Source: Desulfuribacillus stibiiarsenatis
Lineage (GTDB): Bacteria > Bacillota > Bacilli > Desulfuribacillales > Desulfuribacillaceae
Assembly: GCF_001742305.1 (NCBI RefSeq)
Contig: NZ_MJAT01000035.1
Coordinates: forward strand, 124,001-188,000
Reading direction: 5' to 3'
DNA: 64,000 bases
A model generated the notes under the pieces. It saw only the letters and a list, made by a program, of their open reading frames with translations, made no database searches and had not been told where the DNA came from. The translations under genes were made by a program, and so were the position numbers. The stretch's first letter is position 1, and each line of letters begins with the position of its first letter. This document shows, in pieces, positions 18,862 to 26,878 of this stretch.

Positions 18862-19262
18862 TCTAAGTAATCACTCCTATTCTTAATCAGCGAGTAATAA
18901 TTCTAAATGGTGTGTGACGTTGTGCCCAATAGAAGCTTATTCAATTGTTCTACTCGCTGGATTGTTTTATATAGAAGTATTATATCAAATATTACATGAA
19001 TTTTTTAGAAAGAAAAGTGTACGATTTTTAACAAATTTCCTTGTGCAAGCAACTTCAAATCATAAAGATGGCGGCATGTCACAGATTTCTGTACTGGACC
19101 AGTATATGAAAAATGTATGGGCATAAAAAAGATATATTGCACTATGGGCTAAGTTATTCAGTGATTGAGAATAATTCTCTTGACAAAGTTTGTCATATCA
19201 TTTAATATCTTATTAAACAGGTAATGATAATCATTATCGGAATCTAAGTTGAGGTGATAACA
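18862..19262. other. Intergenic region between the selenoprotein gene and the DUF2325 gene
   Basis: Besides the divergent translation signals and the Fur-type promoter listed separately, I see no convincing gene. An open frame at 18914-19126 (70 codons, GTG start) has no ribosome site and no recognisable motif, so I do not call it. Confidence 0.6.
19166..19239 (+). promoter_or_regulatory. Promoter with two Fur-family operator boxes
   Basis: Candidate promoter TTGACA (19180-19185), 17 bp, TAATAT (19203-19208). A 19-bp site at 19220-19238 matches the classical Fur box at 18 of 19 positions (only position 2 differs). A second 7-1-7 site, TGAGAATAATTCTCT (19166-19180), overlaps the -35. The pair flanks the promoter, so iron-dependent (or PerR/Zur-like) repression of the downstream gene is likely. 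Confidence 0.8.
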
Positions 19263-19535
19263 ATGTCAATATTAGTAATTGGTGGAGATCGTTTAGGAAA
19301 TATCGATAAGAACTTAAAGGGGTTGGGTTTCACTCGAATTGAGCATGTTGATGGTCGCAAGAAAAGGCACTCACAATTAAATATATCGAATCAGATGGAT
19401 GCAGTGCTCGTGCTAACTGACTTTGTCAGTCACAACCTTTGTAAAATGGTGAAAGACCAGGCGAAAGACATGGGTGTTAAAACGTTTTTTTCAAAAAGAT
19501 CTTGGTCTGACATCTCAAAGACTATGGCTCGCTAA
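19263..19535 (+). CDS. DUF2325 family protein
   Basis: 90 residues from ATG 19263 (GAGGTGAT just upstream; a GTG at 19254 falls inside that ribosome site). The sequence SILVIGGDRLG, then EHVDGRKKRH and MDAVLVLTDFVSHN, is the pattern of the DUF2325 family, small Rossmann-like cytosolic proteins without an assigned reaction. The Fur-type operators upstream suggest a role tied to iron or a related metal; that is inference. It is monocistronic: 209 bases separate it from the next gene. Confidence 0.8.
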   Translation: MSILVIGGDRLGNIDKNLKGLGFTRIEHVDGRKKRHSQLNISNQMDAVLVLTDFVSHNLCKMVKDQAKDMGVKTFFSKRSWSDISKTMAR

Positions 19536-19612
19536 CCGCATGGAATCGAATTAGCGTAAGAGTATATATTTGAAAATTTTATAATATTTCTAAAAACTAG
19601 TCATTTTATGGA

Positions 19613-19642
19613 TTGTCAAATGCCCCTCTTTTCCGTTATTAT
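19613..19642 (+). promoter_or_regulatory. Candidate cheY-like gene promoter
   Basis: TTGTCA (19613-19618), 18 bp, TATTAT (19637-19642), about 100 bases before the cheY-like start. Nothing else was recognised in the 209-base gap. Confidence 0.4.
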
Positions 19643-19744
19643 GAAATAAGACTATGTTCATATGAATTAAGTAATATGCTAATAGTACTATTTTATGTTT
19701 TACATAATAATTATGATGTAGGAAAGTGTGTCTAGGGGGATATT

Positions 19745-20107
19745 ATGAAGAAGTCTGTTTTAGTTGTCGATGATACAACATTTATTAGAAAAGTAATGCG
19801 AGAAATCGTTGAAGAAAATGGTTTCGAAGTTGTGGATGAAGCAACCAATGGTATTGAAGCTCTGGATATGTACCAGCAATACAAACCGGACTTAGTCATT
19901 ATGGATATAACAATGCCCCACATGGATGGGTTCGAAGCGATAGAGAAAATCCGCGAAATGGATCAACATGCGAAGGTTATCATGTGCTCTGTCTTAGGAG
20001 CAAAAGAAGCTGTGACTCGTTGCATGAAGGCGGGTGCATTAGATTTTATTGTGAAACCAATCAAAAAGGAACGCGTGGTAGCTGCAATTGCCAAAGTATT
20101 TGGCTAA
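19745..20107 (+). CDS. Single-domain CheY-like response regulator
   Basis: 120 residues, one receiver domain only: acidic pair in VVDDTTF, phospho-acceptor D in VIMDITMPHMDGF, switch Thr/Ser region (MCSVLGAKEAV) and lysine in IVKPIK. This is the CheY/stand-alone receiver type. No chemotaxis gene is nearby, so it may act in motility or as phosphorelay intermediate for the HPt-bearing hybrid kinases upstream. It is convergent with the K+ transporter gene and ends in a hairpin. Confidence 0.9.
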   Translation: MKKSVLVVDDTTFIRKVMREIVEENGFEVVDEATNGIEALDMYQQYKPDLVIMDITMPHMDGFEAIEKIREMDQHAKVIMCSVLGAKEAVTRCMKAGALDFIVKPIKKERVVAAIAKVFG

Positions 20108-20118
20108 CACACGGACCT

Positions 20119-20143
20119 AATGATTAACCGATAATCATTTTTT
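20119..20143. terminator. Terminator between cheY-like gene and ktrB-like gene
   Basis: AATGATTA (20119-20126) pairs with TAATCATT (20132-20139), followed by TTTTC. The 5' arm overlaps the stop codon of the convergent K+ transporter gene. Confidence 0.7.
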
Positions 20144-21485
20144 CTTCGGGATAACGATAAGGTATTGGCTCGTTGTTGAAGCGCATGCCTAGCAAAAATG
20201 ATAAAATTCCAATTCTCCCAATAAACATTAGCCACATTATGATGATTTTACTGGCGCTTGTTAATTCTGCAGTAATTCCTGTCGACAAGCCAGTTGTTCC
20301 GAATGCCGATGACACCTCGAATATTACCTCTGCTAAAGAATGACGATGCATCTCTAGTGCATCAATTACTATGATGGCCCCGATTACAATCGCTACCCCA
20401 GTCGTAAACACCACGAAACTTTTTATCACATCCCGCTCGTTGATTCTCCGTCCGAAGACTTGCACATCCGTTCTCCCTAAAGCATAATTCCGTATAGCCA
20501 AAAACACAATGGCAAAGGTTGTTGTTCGTATTCCTCCGCCTACGCTAGAAGGGCTCGCTCCAATAAACATCAAGGCAGATAATATTAATAAAGTAGGAAT
20601 ATAAAAGTTCGCAAAATCTAGGGTTGCCAAACCAGCATTTCTAGCTGTAACGGAACTAAATAGAGATGCCATTAATTTTTCGTGCAAAGGGGCATCTTTG
20701 AAAAATCCATTATACTCAAAAGTGAACATGACGGCTGCACCAATCATAATTAATAAAAAGAAGGTAGTAACAGTTATTTTTGTGAATAAGGAGAAACGGT
20801 ATCGCTGCTTTAGTTTCTTTGCTTGTAGATATGACCAAGTCTCTATTAAGACAGGAAATCCAATAGATCCAAGAATGATTAGAACCATTGTTCCAAGCTG
20901 GAACAGATAGTCATGGTAATAGCCTAGTAATGAGTCCCCGAATATATCAAACCCTGCATTAGTGTATGATGAAATAGCATGGAAAGCACCATAATACATC
21001 GATTGTAGTACTGTATCGTAATAACCTCTAACATATAGAAGGCCACTAAAGTATATAAATCCAATCAACTCAAATAATATAGAGAATCCGAATACATAGC
21101 GAATCACACGGACGAGACCAATCATATCCGTGCGGTTTTGATCGAACATTATCAATTGACGATACCCAAGACCAATCTTTCTGCCTAAAAGAATCCACAC
21201 CAGTGTCCAAGCTGTCATCATGCCAATTCCGCCAAATTGCAAGATAATTGCTAACATAACTATACCAAATGGAGTAAAAGTATCGGCGGTGCTGACGACT
21301 GATAAACCTGTGACACTTATAGCGCTAATGGCAGTAAATAAGATTTCTAATAAATCGAAATCAACACCAGGTTTAATCGACCATGGCAATGATAGCAGTA
21401 TCGAAGCTAGAACTGTTGCGGCGACATATATGAGTACAAGCATATGAACGGGGGATATATGGTGAACAAGCTTAGTTAACTTCAT
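20124..21485 (-). CDS. Ktr/Trk-type potassium uptake membrane protein (KtrB-like)
   Basis: 453 residues with repeated helix-pore-helix units of the TrkH/KtrB superfamily; filter-like loops are visible as AISAISVTGLSVVST, SYTNAGFDIFGDS, VTARNAGLAT and SAFGTTGLSTGI, and the regulatory gate region GASPSSVGGGIRTTT is well conserved. It moves K+ (with Na+ in Ktr) across the cytoplasmic membrane and normally needs a KtrA/TrkA nucleotide-binding ring, which is not encoded in the window. AAGGAGTGA precedes the ATG on the minus strand. Confidence 0.92.
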   Translation of the reverse strand: MKLTKLVHHISPVHMLVLIYVAATVLASILLSLPWSIKPGVDFDLLEILFTAISAISVTGLSVVSTADTFTPFGIVMLAIILQFGGIGMMTAWTLVWILLGRKIGLGYRQLIMFDQNRTDMIGLVRVIRYVFGFSILFELIGFIYFSGLLYVRGYYDTVLQSMYYGAFHAISSYTNAGFDIFGDSLLGYYHDYLFQLGTMVLIILGSIGFPVLIETWSYLQAKKLKQRYRFSLFTKITVTTFFLLIMIGAAVMFTFEYNGFFKDAPLHEKLMASLFSSVTARNAGLATLDFANFYIPTLLILSALMFIGASPSSVGGGIRTTTFAIVFLAIRNYALGRTDVQVFGRRINERDVIKSFVVFTTGVAIVIGAIIVIDALEMHRHSLAEVIFEVSSAFGTTGLSTGITAELTSASKIIIMWLMFIGRIGILSFLLGMRFNNEPIPYRYPEEKMIIG

Positions 21486-21591
21486 TATAAGTCACTCCTT
21501 TTGCTATACGAATCGTCAGACTTATGCATTAGAACAGTTACTACTTCGTACTGAATTATACTCCTATGTTTTATATATGTAAAATATAAAA

Positions 21592-21660
21592 TTGACAAAC
21601 TACAAATTTATAAATTATATTTAGTTATAATAAGTTATAATTGATTATATTTAGTTATAA
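21592..21660 (+). promoter_or_regulatory. modA promoter with phased AGTTATAA operator repeats
   Basis: TTGACA (21592-21597), 17 bp, TTATAT (21615-21620). Overlapping the -10 and likely start point is a 17-bp direct repeat (21614-21630 and 21644-21660) and three copies of AGTTATAA starting at 21623, 21633 and 21653, i.e. spaced one and two helical turns. The placement suits a repressor; the convergent HTH/binding-fold regulator at the end of modABC is a candidate. Confidence 0.6.
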
Positions 21661-21710
21661 CATAAAGTGCTGATGATGTTCAAAATGACAAATAGTAGAG
21701 GAGTATCTAT

Positions 21711-22526
21711 ATGAAGCGAATCATTCGTTTGTTTTTAATTGTTAGTGTATTTTTTACTTTCATTATTGGATGTGGAAAGACGACAACACCTGCTCCGAAT
21801 GTAGCACCGAATCAACAACCAAATAAAGCCCCAGTAGCACAGGAATTAATGGTTGCAGGTGCGGCGGACTTAACTTTAGCGTTTACAGAACTAGGTATGA
21901 GCTTTGAACAGAAGTATGGAACGAAAGTGACATTTTCCTTTGGATCTTCTGGTCAATTGGCTGATCAAATAGAAAACGGTGCACCATTTGACGTAATTGC
22001 TTCCGCTAACGTGAAGTTAGTAGACAAGCTTCGCGAAATAGATCGAGTAATTGCAGACTCACAGGAGTTATATGCTCTTGGGAGAGTTGGTATAGCAACT
22101 TTAAAAACAAATTCATTACAAGCGACTACACTGGAAGATTTAACGAAGGCGGAATTTAAGAAGATTGCAATTGCTAATCCAGAACATGCCCCATATGGTC
22201 TTGCAGCAAAGCAAGCGATGGAAACTGCTGGCGTTTGGAATGCAGTAAAACCAAAGCTTGTATATGGTAAGAACATTAGTGATACTTTAACTCTGTTAGA
22301 AACAGGGAATGTAGAAGTTGCAATTATTGCACTATCCATTGTGAAGGATGATGTAAACTTCCGTATTATTGATGAAAGTTTACACAAGCCATTAGAACAA
22401 TCGATTGCTGTTGTGAAAGGCTCGAAAAATGAAGAGATGGCTCGCGAGTTTATTCGCTATGTAAATGGTGAAGGAAGAGATATAATGAAGAAATATGGTT
22501 TTATTCATCCAATCTTAGATAAGTAA
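21711..22526 (+). CDS. modA: Molybdate ABC transporter substrate-binding lipoprotein ModA
   Basis: 271 residues. Lipobox with C21 (FIIGC). The mature domain shows the ModA pattern: MVAGAADLTLAFTELG, FSFGSSGQLADQIENGAPFDV, IANPEHAPYGLAAKQAM, KLVYGKNISDTL and EVAIIALSIVK. It captures molybdate outside the membrane for ModBC; tungstate is usually bound as well. Ribosome site GAGGAG precedes the ATG. It is 74 bases from modB and is preceded by a promoter with repeated operators. Confidence 0.94.
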   Translation: MKRIIRLFLIVSVFFTFIIGCGKTTTPAPNVAPNQQPNKAPVAQELMVAGAADLTLAFTELGMSFEQKYGTKVTFSFGSSGQLADQIENGAPFDVIASANVKLVDKLREIDRVIADSQELYALGRVGIATLKTNSLQATTLEDLTKAEFKKIAIANPEHAPYGLAAKQAMETAGVWNAVKPKLVYGKNISDTLTLLETGNVEVAIIALSIVKDDVNFRIIDESLHKPLEQSIAVVKGSKNEEMAREFIRYVNGEGRDIMKKYGFIHPILDK

Positions 22527-22600
22527 ATATTAACAAAGTAATTTTTGGTCATGTTTAAATAAGTTCATCCGTTTATTTCAATAGTTTAGGTGTGATGATT

Positions 22601-23284
22601 ATGCAAATACAAGGTATTAATTTATTTCCATTAGTTTTATCTGTGCAAGTTGCCTTTTCTGCCACAATTCTAGCAATCGCGATTGGCTTGCCAATCGCCT
22701 TCTATTTAAGTAGAGAAAAAAGCGTATTTTCAGACTTTGTAGATACACTAATTTCGCTCCCTATCGTTCTTCCGCCAACTGTTTTAGGATATTATCTATT
22801 AGTATTATTAGGCCGTAATAGCACGATTGGACGATTTCTAGAAGATTATTTTGATATTATGATTGTCTTCACACCAACTGGGGCAGTGATTGCTGCCCTG
22901 GTTGTTTCTATTCCGTTTTTAATAAAGTCGGCGAAAGCAAGCTTCCTGAGTGTCGATCGGAATTTAATACATGCGGCTAGAATGTTAGGACGGACAGAGA
23001 TCAACATCTTCCTGACAGTTATTATACCGCTTTCTTGGCGAGGGATTGCTTCGGGTACAACCCTGGCATTTGCTAGAGCTTTAGGAGATTTTGGTGCTAC
23101 GTTAATGGTAGCAGGCGGAATTCCGGGGCGTACCATGACGATGCCAATCGCAGTTTACGATGCACTACTGGCAGGGAATCGCGATTTAGCAAATATTTTG
23201 GTTATGATTATGACAGGAGTATCAATAATAGTTCTGTTTCTTATTAATCGTTTAGAGAGAAAAGGATTTAAAGGAGGAGCATAA
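22601..23284 (+). CDS. modB: Molybdate ABC transporter permease ModB
   Basis: 227 residues from ATG 22601 (AGGTG 8 nt upstream; upstream GTG 22592 and ATG 22595 lie in or next to that site). About five membrane helices; ModB motifs are SLPIVLPPTVLGYYLL and the coupling loop AARMLGRTEINIFLTVIIPLSWRG, then FARALGDFGATLMVAG. It forms the molybdate pathway across the membrane with ModC. The TAA overlaps the modC ATG by one base, which implies coupled translation. Confidence 0.94.
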   Translation: MQIQGINLFPLVLSVQVAFSATILAIAIGLPIAFYLSREKSVFSDFVDTLISLPIVLPPTVLGYYLLVLLGRNSTIGRFLEDYFDIMIVFTPTGAVIAALVVSIPFLIKSAKASFLSVDRNLIHAARMLGRTEINIFLTVIIPLSWRGIASGTTLAFARALGDFGATLMVAGGIPGRTMTMPIAVYDALLAGNRDLANILVMIMTGVSIIVLFLINRLERKGFKGGA

Positions 23285-24369
23285 TGTTAACGGTAAATAT
23301 CGAAAAAACAGAGGGTTCATTTACTTTGCAGACTGAATTTACTGTTGAACAAGGAATCCTTGGTATTCTTGGACCATCAGGGTGTGGGAAAAGCTTAACG
23401 CTACAATGTATTGCGGGTTTGCGAAACCCGGATAAAGGAAATGTTACATTGCAAAATCGAGTGCTTTTTGATTCGCATTCTTCTACGAATGTTCCTTCAC
23501 GTTCCAGGAATATTGGCTATATGTTTCAGAATTATGCGTTATTCCCTCATCTTACGGTAGCTGAGAATATTGCATTTGGCTTAAAGCATGTAAAAAAGAA
23601 AGAACAGAAGCAATTAGTAGCGGATATGGTGAAAAAGTTGAATCTTCAGGGACAAGAGAAACAATATCCTTCCAATCTATCAGGAGGGCAACAACAGAGA
23701 GTAGCCTTGGGGAGGAGTTTAATTACGAATCCACAGCTAATTTTACTCGACGAACCTTTTTCTGCATTAGATAGACATTTGAAGAATGCTCTCCAAGAGG
23801 AGATTTTCGATCTCATTCATAACTTATTCCGTGGTATAGCGATTCTTGTGACTCATGACATGGAAGAGGCATATCGTCTTTGTAATCAAATTCTTGTATA
23901 CGATAATGGAAGAATACTGCAATCCGGTAGTAAAGACGAGATTTTGGAACGTCCTGCGACAATAACACTCGCGCGTATGATGGGATGTAAGAATATCGTT
24001 GAGGGCCACATCGTTCAAGAGACAAGTGGTCAAATAGAAGTGAGAGTGGGTTCGGTACCAGCAATCGTAGATAAGAATCGTGTGGACCCAAGGATTCTAC
24101 AAAGGTTTATCGAAGGCAATGTAAAAGTAATAGTGGGAATTCATTCCTACGATATAGATATTGTCCGAACTACTAATGAAAGTGGTAATTGTAACATAAT
24201 AGACTGGAAGGATACGATTTTGACCACAATATTTACTATAGAGTGTGCTGGGCGCATATTTCTGGTGGAGTTATCAAAGGAGAGAGCGATTTGCATTAAA
24301 AAAAATCCGCAGGACACGTATCAACTGCGTATCCCAACGGATAAGATTCTTTTAATAAAAAACGGTTAA
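23284..24369 (+). CDS. modC: Molybdate ABC transporter ATP-binding protein ModC
   Basis: 361 residues. Walker A GPSGCGKS (about 32-39), Q loop FQNYALFP, signature LSGGQQQR, Walker B LILLDEPFSALD, H loop LVTHDMEEAY. After the ATPase domain comes a C-terminal Mop/TOBE-like region (about 235-361) as in regulated ModC proteins, although its sequence is divergent. It hydrolyses ATP for molybdate import. Its stop codon overlaps the stop of the convergent regulator by 4 bases. Confidence 0.93.
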   Translation: MLTVNIEKTEGSFTLQTEFTVEQGILGILGPSGCGKSLTLQCIAGLRNPDKGNVTLQNRVLFDSHSSTNVPSRSRNIGYMFQNYALFPHLTVAENIAFGLKHVKKKEQKQLVADMVKKLNLQGQEKQYPSNLSGGQQQRVALGRSLITNPQLILLDEPFSALDRHLKNALQEEIFDLIHNLFRGIAILVTHDMEEAYRLCNQILVYDNGRILQSGSKDEILERPATITLARMMGCKNIVEGHIVQETSGQIEVRVGSVPAIVDKNRVDPRILQRFIEGNVKVIVGIHSYDIDIVRTTNESGNCNIIDWKDTILTTIFTIECAGRIFLVELSKERAICIKKNPQDTYQLRIPTDKILLIKNG

Positions 24370-25325
24370 TTTTCAAATAGAATTTTTCCTGTGAAAGATA
24401 AATCATATCCTCCAATTGCGGTTAATTCCTTCTGGAAAGTAGAGGACTGTAATATATCGAGTAACATGGCAATTAAGGGCTTGTTTCGTTCTGTTTTCAA
24501 CAGCACAAGATCGTAACGTTCGTTGATTAGTGGGATAAATTCAATATTGTTAACCAGCTTAGAAGCTTTTTCAATTCCGATACCCACATCGGCAATACCA
24601 TTGGCAACTGCACCAGCGACTCCTAGATGGTTCGTTTCAACATGTTCGTAACCACTGACTACTTCTTTGCTGATACTGTGAATACGTAGTTGCTCGTCTA
24701 ATAACACTCGGGCGCCGGAGCCTTTTTCGCGGTTGACGATACGGATGTCATGCCTTTTTAGATCGCTCCATGTAGTAATTTTTTTCGGATTTCCTGTAGC
24801 TACATATAAGCCTGCTCGGCGAATGATTAGATTCACGACAATAAAAGACTCGTTCACTAATATTTTGCGAACGTAAGAGATGTTGTAATCCATGGTATCG
24901 CCATCGAGTAAGTGGGTGCTGACAATGTCAGCCTCCCCAAGATACATGGAAATGAGGCTATCTAAGCTACCGACATAGGAACGTAGAGGTCGAAAGCTCT
25001 TGGTCCACTTCTCAATTGAATTTGCTAGGATGTCTAGACTGAGGTCTTGACCACTAATGATAATAGACCTTGTTCCTGAACCTAGTTTAGTTTCTTGTTG
25101 ATAGGTAGAATCTTGCAAAGCAGTACGTATCGAATCATTGCCAGGATAGCATGTATCACCTTTACCCCTTGATTTATAAGCATCTATATCTTTGGCATCT
25201 ACTCGCATTTGTCTTCCTACTCGATATGCCGGTAATATGCCTTTTTTTATTAAGTCATAGACGGTAAGCTTAGACACTTTTAGAAGCTGTGATATTTCCT
25301 CAACGGTATAGGTATCCTTGGTCAA
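24366..25325 (-). CDS. HTH regulator with periplasmic-binding-fold domain, probable Mo/W-responsive regulator
   Basis: About 319 residues from TTG 25325, which has AAGGGG 9 nt upstream; an ATG at 25349 lacks a ribosome site. N-terminal 55 residues are an excisionase-type HTH (YTVEEISQLLKVSKLTVYDLIKKGILPAYRVGRQMRV). After a linker, residues ~85-310 form the PBP-like domain (PF12727-type) found in molybdopterin- and molybdate-associated proteins (IISGQDLSLDIL, ADIVSTHLLDGDT, NREKGSGARVLLDEQL, HLGVAGAVANGIADVGIGIE). It sits tail to tail with modABC, so control of molybdate uptake or molybdoenzyme genes is likely but unproven. It could instead respond to tungstate. Confidence 0.82.
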   Translation of the reverse strand: MTKDTYTVEEISQLLKVSKLTVYDLIKKGILPAYRVGRQMRVDAKDIDAYKSRGKGDTCYPGNDSIRTALQDSTYQQETKLGSGTRSIIISGQDLSLDILANSIEKWTKSFRPLRSYVGSLDSLISMYLGEADIVSTHLLDGDTMDYNISYVRKILVNESFIVVNLIIRRAGLYVATGNPKKITTWSDLKRHDIRIVNREKGSGARVLLDEQLRIHSISKEVVSGYEHVETNHLGVAGAVANGIADVGIGIEKASKLVNNIEFIPLINERYDLVLLKTERNKPLIAMLLDILQSSTFQKELTAIGGYDLSFTGKILFEN

Positions 25326-25506
25326 CGTGAGCATCCCCTTAACAAACATGTTATTAATAGTGTAACAAAGATATAGTCAAAAGGACAACTGCGAAAGAAA
25401 TATATCCAGAATAATAGTAACAATAAGAATAACACAAGTACACTCCACATAAAAAACGATACATAGGGATGAAGAAAGACAAGTATATTCTCTCTCTATA
25501 TATATA

Positions 25507-25543
25507 GGGGACTTCAATTGCCGTAAAAGGTATTGAAGTCCCC
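25507..25543 (-). terminator. Hairpin downstream of rhodanese fragment (copy 1)
   Basis: GGGGACTTCAAT (25507-25518) pairs perfectly with ATTGAAGTCCCC (25532-25543). It matches the hairpin at 35068-35104 except for compensating changes. No long T run, so efficiency is uncertain. Confidence 0.6.
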
Positions 25544-25555
25544 TGTTATATATTC

Positions 25556-25702
25556 TCAATTACTTCTCGCGTAATTTTCGAGTAATTCATCATAAGGACA
25601 AGCTGCTTGCCCACCTTCGATAATGAATAAACGCTCATTGGCAACGCCTTGTTCTGCTAAGAAATGAAAAGTGTTTTCAGCATCACTTTTACCATGAGGG
25701 CC
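25556..25702 (-). pseudogene. Truncated rhodanese-lipoprotein remnant
   Basis: The frame reads GKSDAENTFHFLAEQGVANERLF then IIEGGQAACPYDELLE and a few extra residues before TGA (25556-25558). It aligns with the last ~45 residues of the rhodanese lipoprotein at 35120-35704. Homology ends exactly at the codon of the catalytic Cys, so the active site, lipobox and start are absent. It cannot be a functional rhodanese. Confidence 0.85.
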
Positions 25703-25922
25703 GGCCTTCTGTAGTAATTTCGATGGGGATCAACCACTTAATTTGCCGCTACTGCTTTTTGTTTTTAAGAAAATAGTCATAACATACTATCTATTCAGGG
25801 TATACCCTAATTAAAAAATAGGGGTAAGTTGTTAAAAGATTATCCGAATCCCGATTCATAAAAATTTCACAATTAGATATTATGAGGATGAAATAACAAT
25901 TCATGAATGGAGGTGGAAATTT

Positions 25923-26261
25923 ATGAGCAAAAAGGTTTTATTTCTGGCAATGCTGCTTGTAGTTTCATTTACTGTATTGGGAGCATGTGAGCTAGAGCCA
26001 ATGGCTGAAACTCCTGCAGTTAGTCAACCAACAATCCCAAATAATGTTGGAGTAGATTTTGTTAACAACACATTTCACAAAAAACACACAATAACACAAT
26101 GTACAACTTGTCACCTAGATATGACTGATGAACAATTTGTGAAAACAAAAGACGGACAATTAGCATCCACTATGCCTGTAACTGGTCTGAAAAATGTAGA
26201 AAGAGAAGTATGCTTAAGTTGCCATACGGCAGGCGATTTAGGATTTTACAAAACAAAATAA
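25923..26261 (+). CDS. Diheme c-type cytochrome lipoprotein
   Basis: 112 residues. Signal with lipobox ending at C22 (VLGAC). Two heme c motifs: C60-T-T-C63-H and C97-L-S-C100-H, with additional histidines (H52, H55) that could be axial ligands. It would sit on the outer face of the membrane and pass electrons to or from the reductase. GGAGGTGG precedes the ATG. First gene of the reductase operon, 28 bases before the Fe-S subunit. It resembles small NapB-like electron carriers in layout, but I do not recognise a named family. No quinol-oxidising NrfD/PsrC-type subunit accompanies it. Confidence 0.85.
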   Translation: MSKKVLFLAMLLVVSFTVLGACELEPMAETPAVSQPTIPNNVGVDFVNNTFHKKHTITQCTTCHLDMTDEQFVKTKDGQLASTMPVTGLKNVEREVCLSCHTAGDLGFYKTK

Positions 26262-26289
26262 TTATATGAACGTATAAGGGGTGAATGAA

Positions 26290-26865
26290 ATGGGAGTACG
26301 CTATGGCTTTGTTGTAGATTTGAGAAGATGCACAGGATGTTATTCATGCCAAATATCCTGTAAATCAGAAAATGGAGTGACCTTGTCTCAGTTCCGAACG
26401 AAATTACAAACAGTATATCAAGGGAATTATCCAGCTCCAAAATCGACATTCGTATCATTGCGCTGTAATCAATGTGAAAATCCAGTGTGTGCATCGAAGT
26501 GTCCAGTAAAAGCAACTTACAAAATTGATAACGGCATTACGGTAGTAGATACTGAAAAATGTATAGCTTGTGGAAATTGTATTGCTTTATGCCCGTATGG
26601 CGCTAGATATATTGATAAGGGAAATCCTGAGCGTTTAAATAAAGTAGATAAATGTGATTATTGTCAACATCGTTTAGCGGCAGGATTGCAACCTGCATGT
26701 GTTACAAACTGCTTCGGGAAAGCAATGTATTTCGGTGATTTAAATGACCCGAATAGCAAGGTTAGTCAGTTAATCAAAACGGAAAAAGTACAAGTTCTAA
26801 AAACGAAATTTAATACCGATCCGAAGTGCTTTTATATTGTAGACGATAAACATAAAGCTGAGTAA
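26290..26865 (+). CDS. Four-cluster [4Fe-4S] electron-transfer subunit (DmsB/PsrB/TtrB type)
   Basis: 191 residues from ATG 26290 (AAGGGGTG, 6 nt spacing; GTG 26281 lies in the ribosome site). Sixteen ligand cysteines in four groups: CTGCYSCQISC, CNQCENPVCASKC, CIACGNCIALC and CDYCQHRLAAGLQPACVTNC. This is the classic beta subunit of molybdopterin oxidoreductases such as DmsB, PsrB, TtrB and ArrB. It has no signal peptide and is expected to be carried out with the Tat-exported catalytic subunit. It bridges the diheme lipoprotein and the catalytic subunit. All cluster groups appear intact. Confidence 0.93.
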   Translation: MGVRYGFVVDLRRCTGCYSCQISCKSENGVTLSQFRTKLQTVYQGNYPAPKSTFVSLRCNQCENPVCASKCPVKATYKIDNGITVVDTEKCIACGNCIALCPYGARYIDKGNPERLNKVDKCDYCQHRLAAGLQPACVTNCFGKAMYFGDLNDPNSKVSQLIKTEKVQVLKTKFNTDPKCFYIVDDKHKAE

Positions 26866-26878
26866 AGGAGGGTTCACT

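Larger units (their letters stand above)
25507..25702 (-). repeat. Direct repeat, left copy (hairpin plus rhodanese 3' end)
   Basis: This ~195-base stretch is clearly homologous, in the same orientation, to 35068-35260 (intact rhodanese gene 3' end plus hairpin). The TGTTATATATTCTC run after the hairpin is identical in both. The two copies bracket the whole reductase and sensor gene set. Confidence 0.85.
25326..25922. other. Gap between the regulator and the reductase operon
   Basis: From left to right: the regulator's upstream region, a hairpin (25507-25543), a decayed copy of the rhodanese gene's 3' end (25556-25702) ending at an 8-bp GGCCGGCC palindrome (25699-25706), then about 215 bases of leader for the reductase operon. 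The leader has a perfect palindrome AGGGTATACCCT (25797-25808) and AGGGGTA (25820-25826), the complement of a NarL-type heptamer. No sigma-A promoter was clear. An open frame on the minus strand (25377-25559) is not coding. Confidence 0.6.

Noticed and set aside
18914-19126. 70-codon open frame with a hydrophobic start, plus strand
   Set aside because: GTG start without ribosome site, no family resemblance, and it begins within the divergent leader of the selenoprotein gene.
25377-25559. 60-codon open frame on the minus strand
   Set aside because: It runs through the hairpin and low-complexity DNA; the part that has homology is in the rhodanese frame, not this one.
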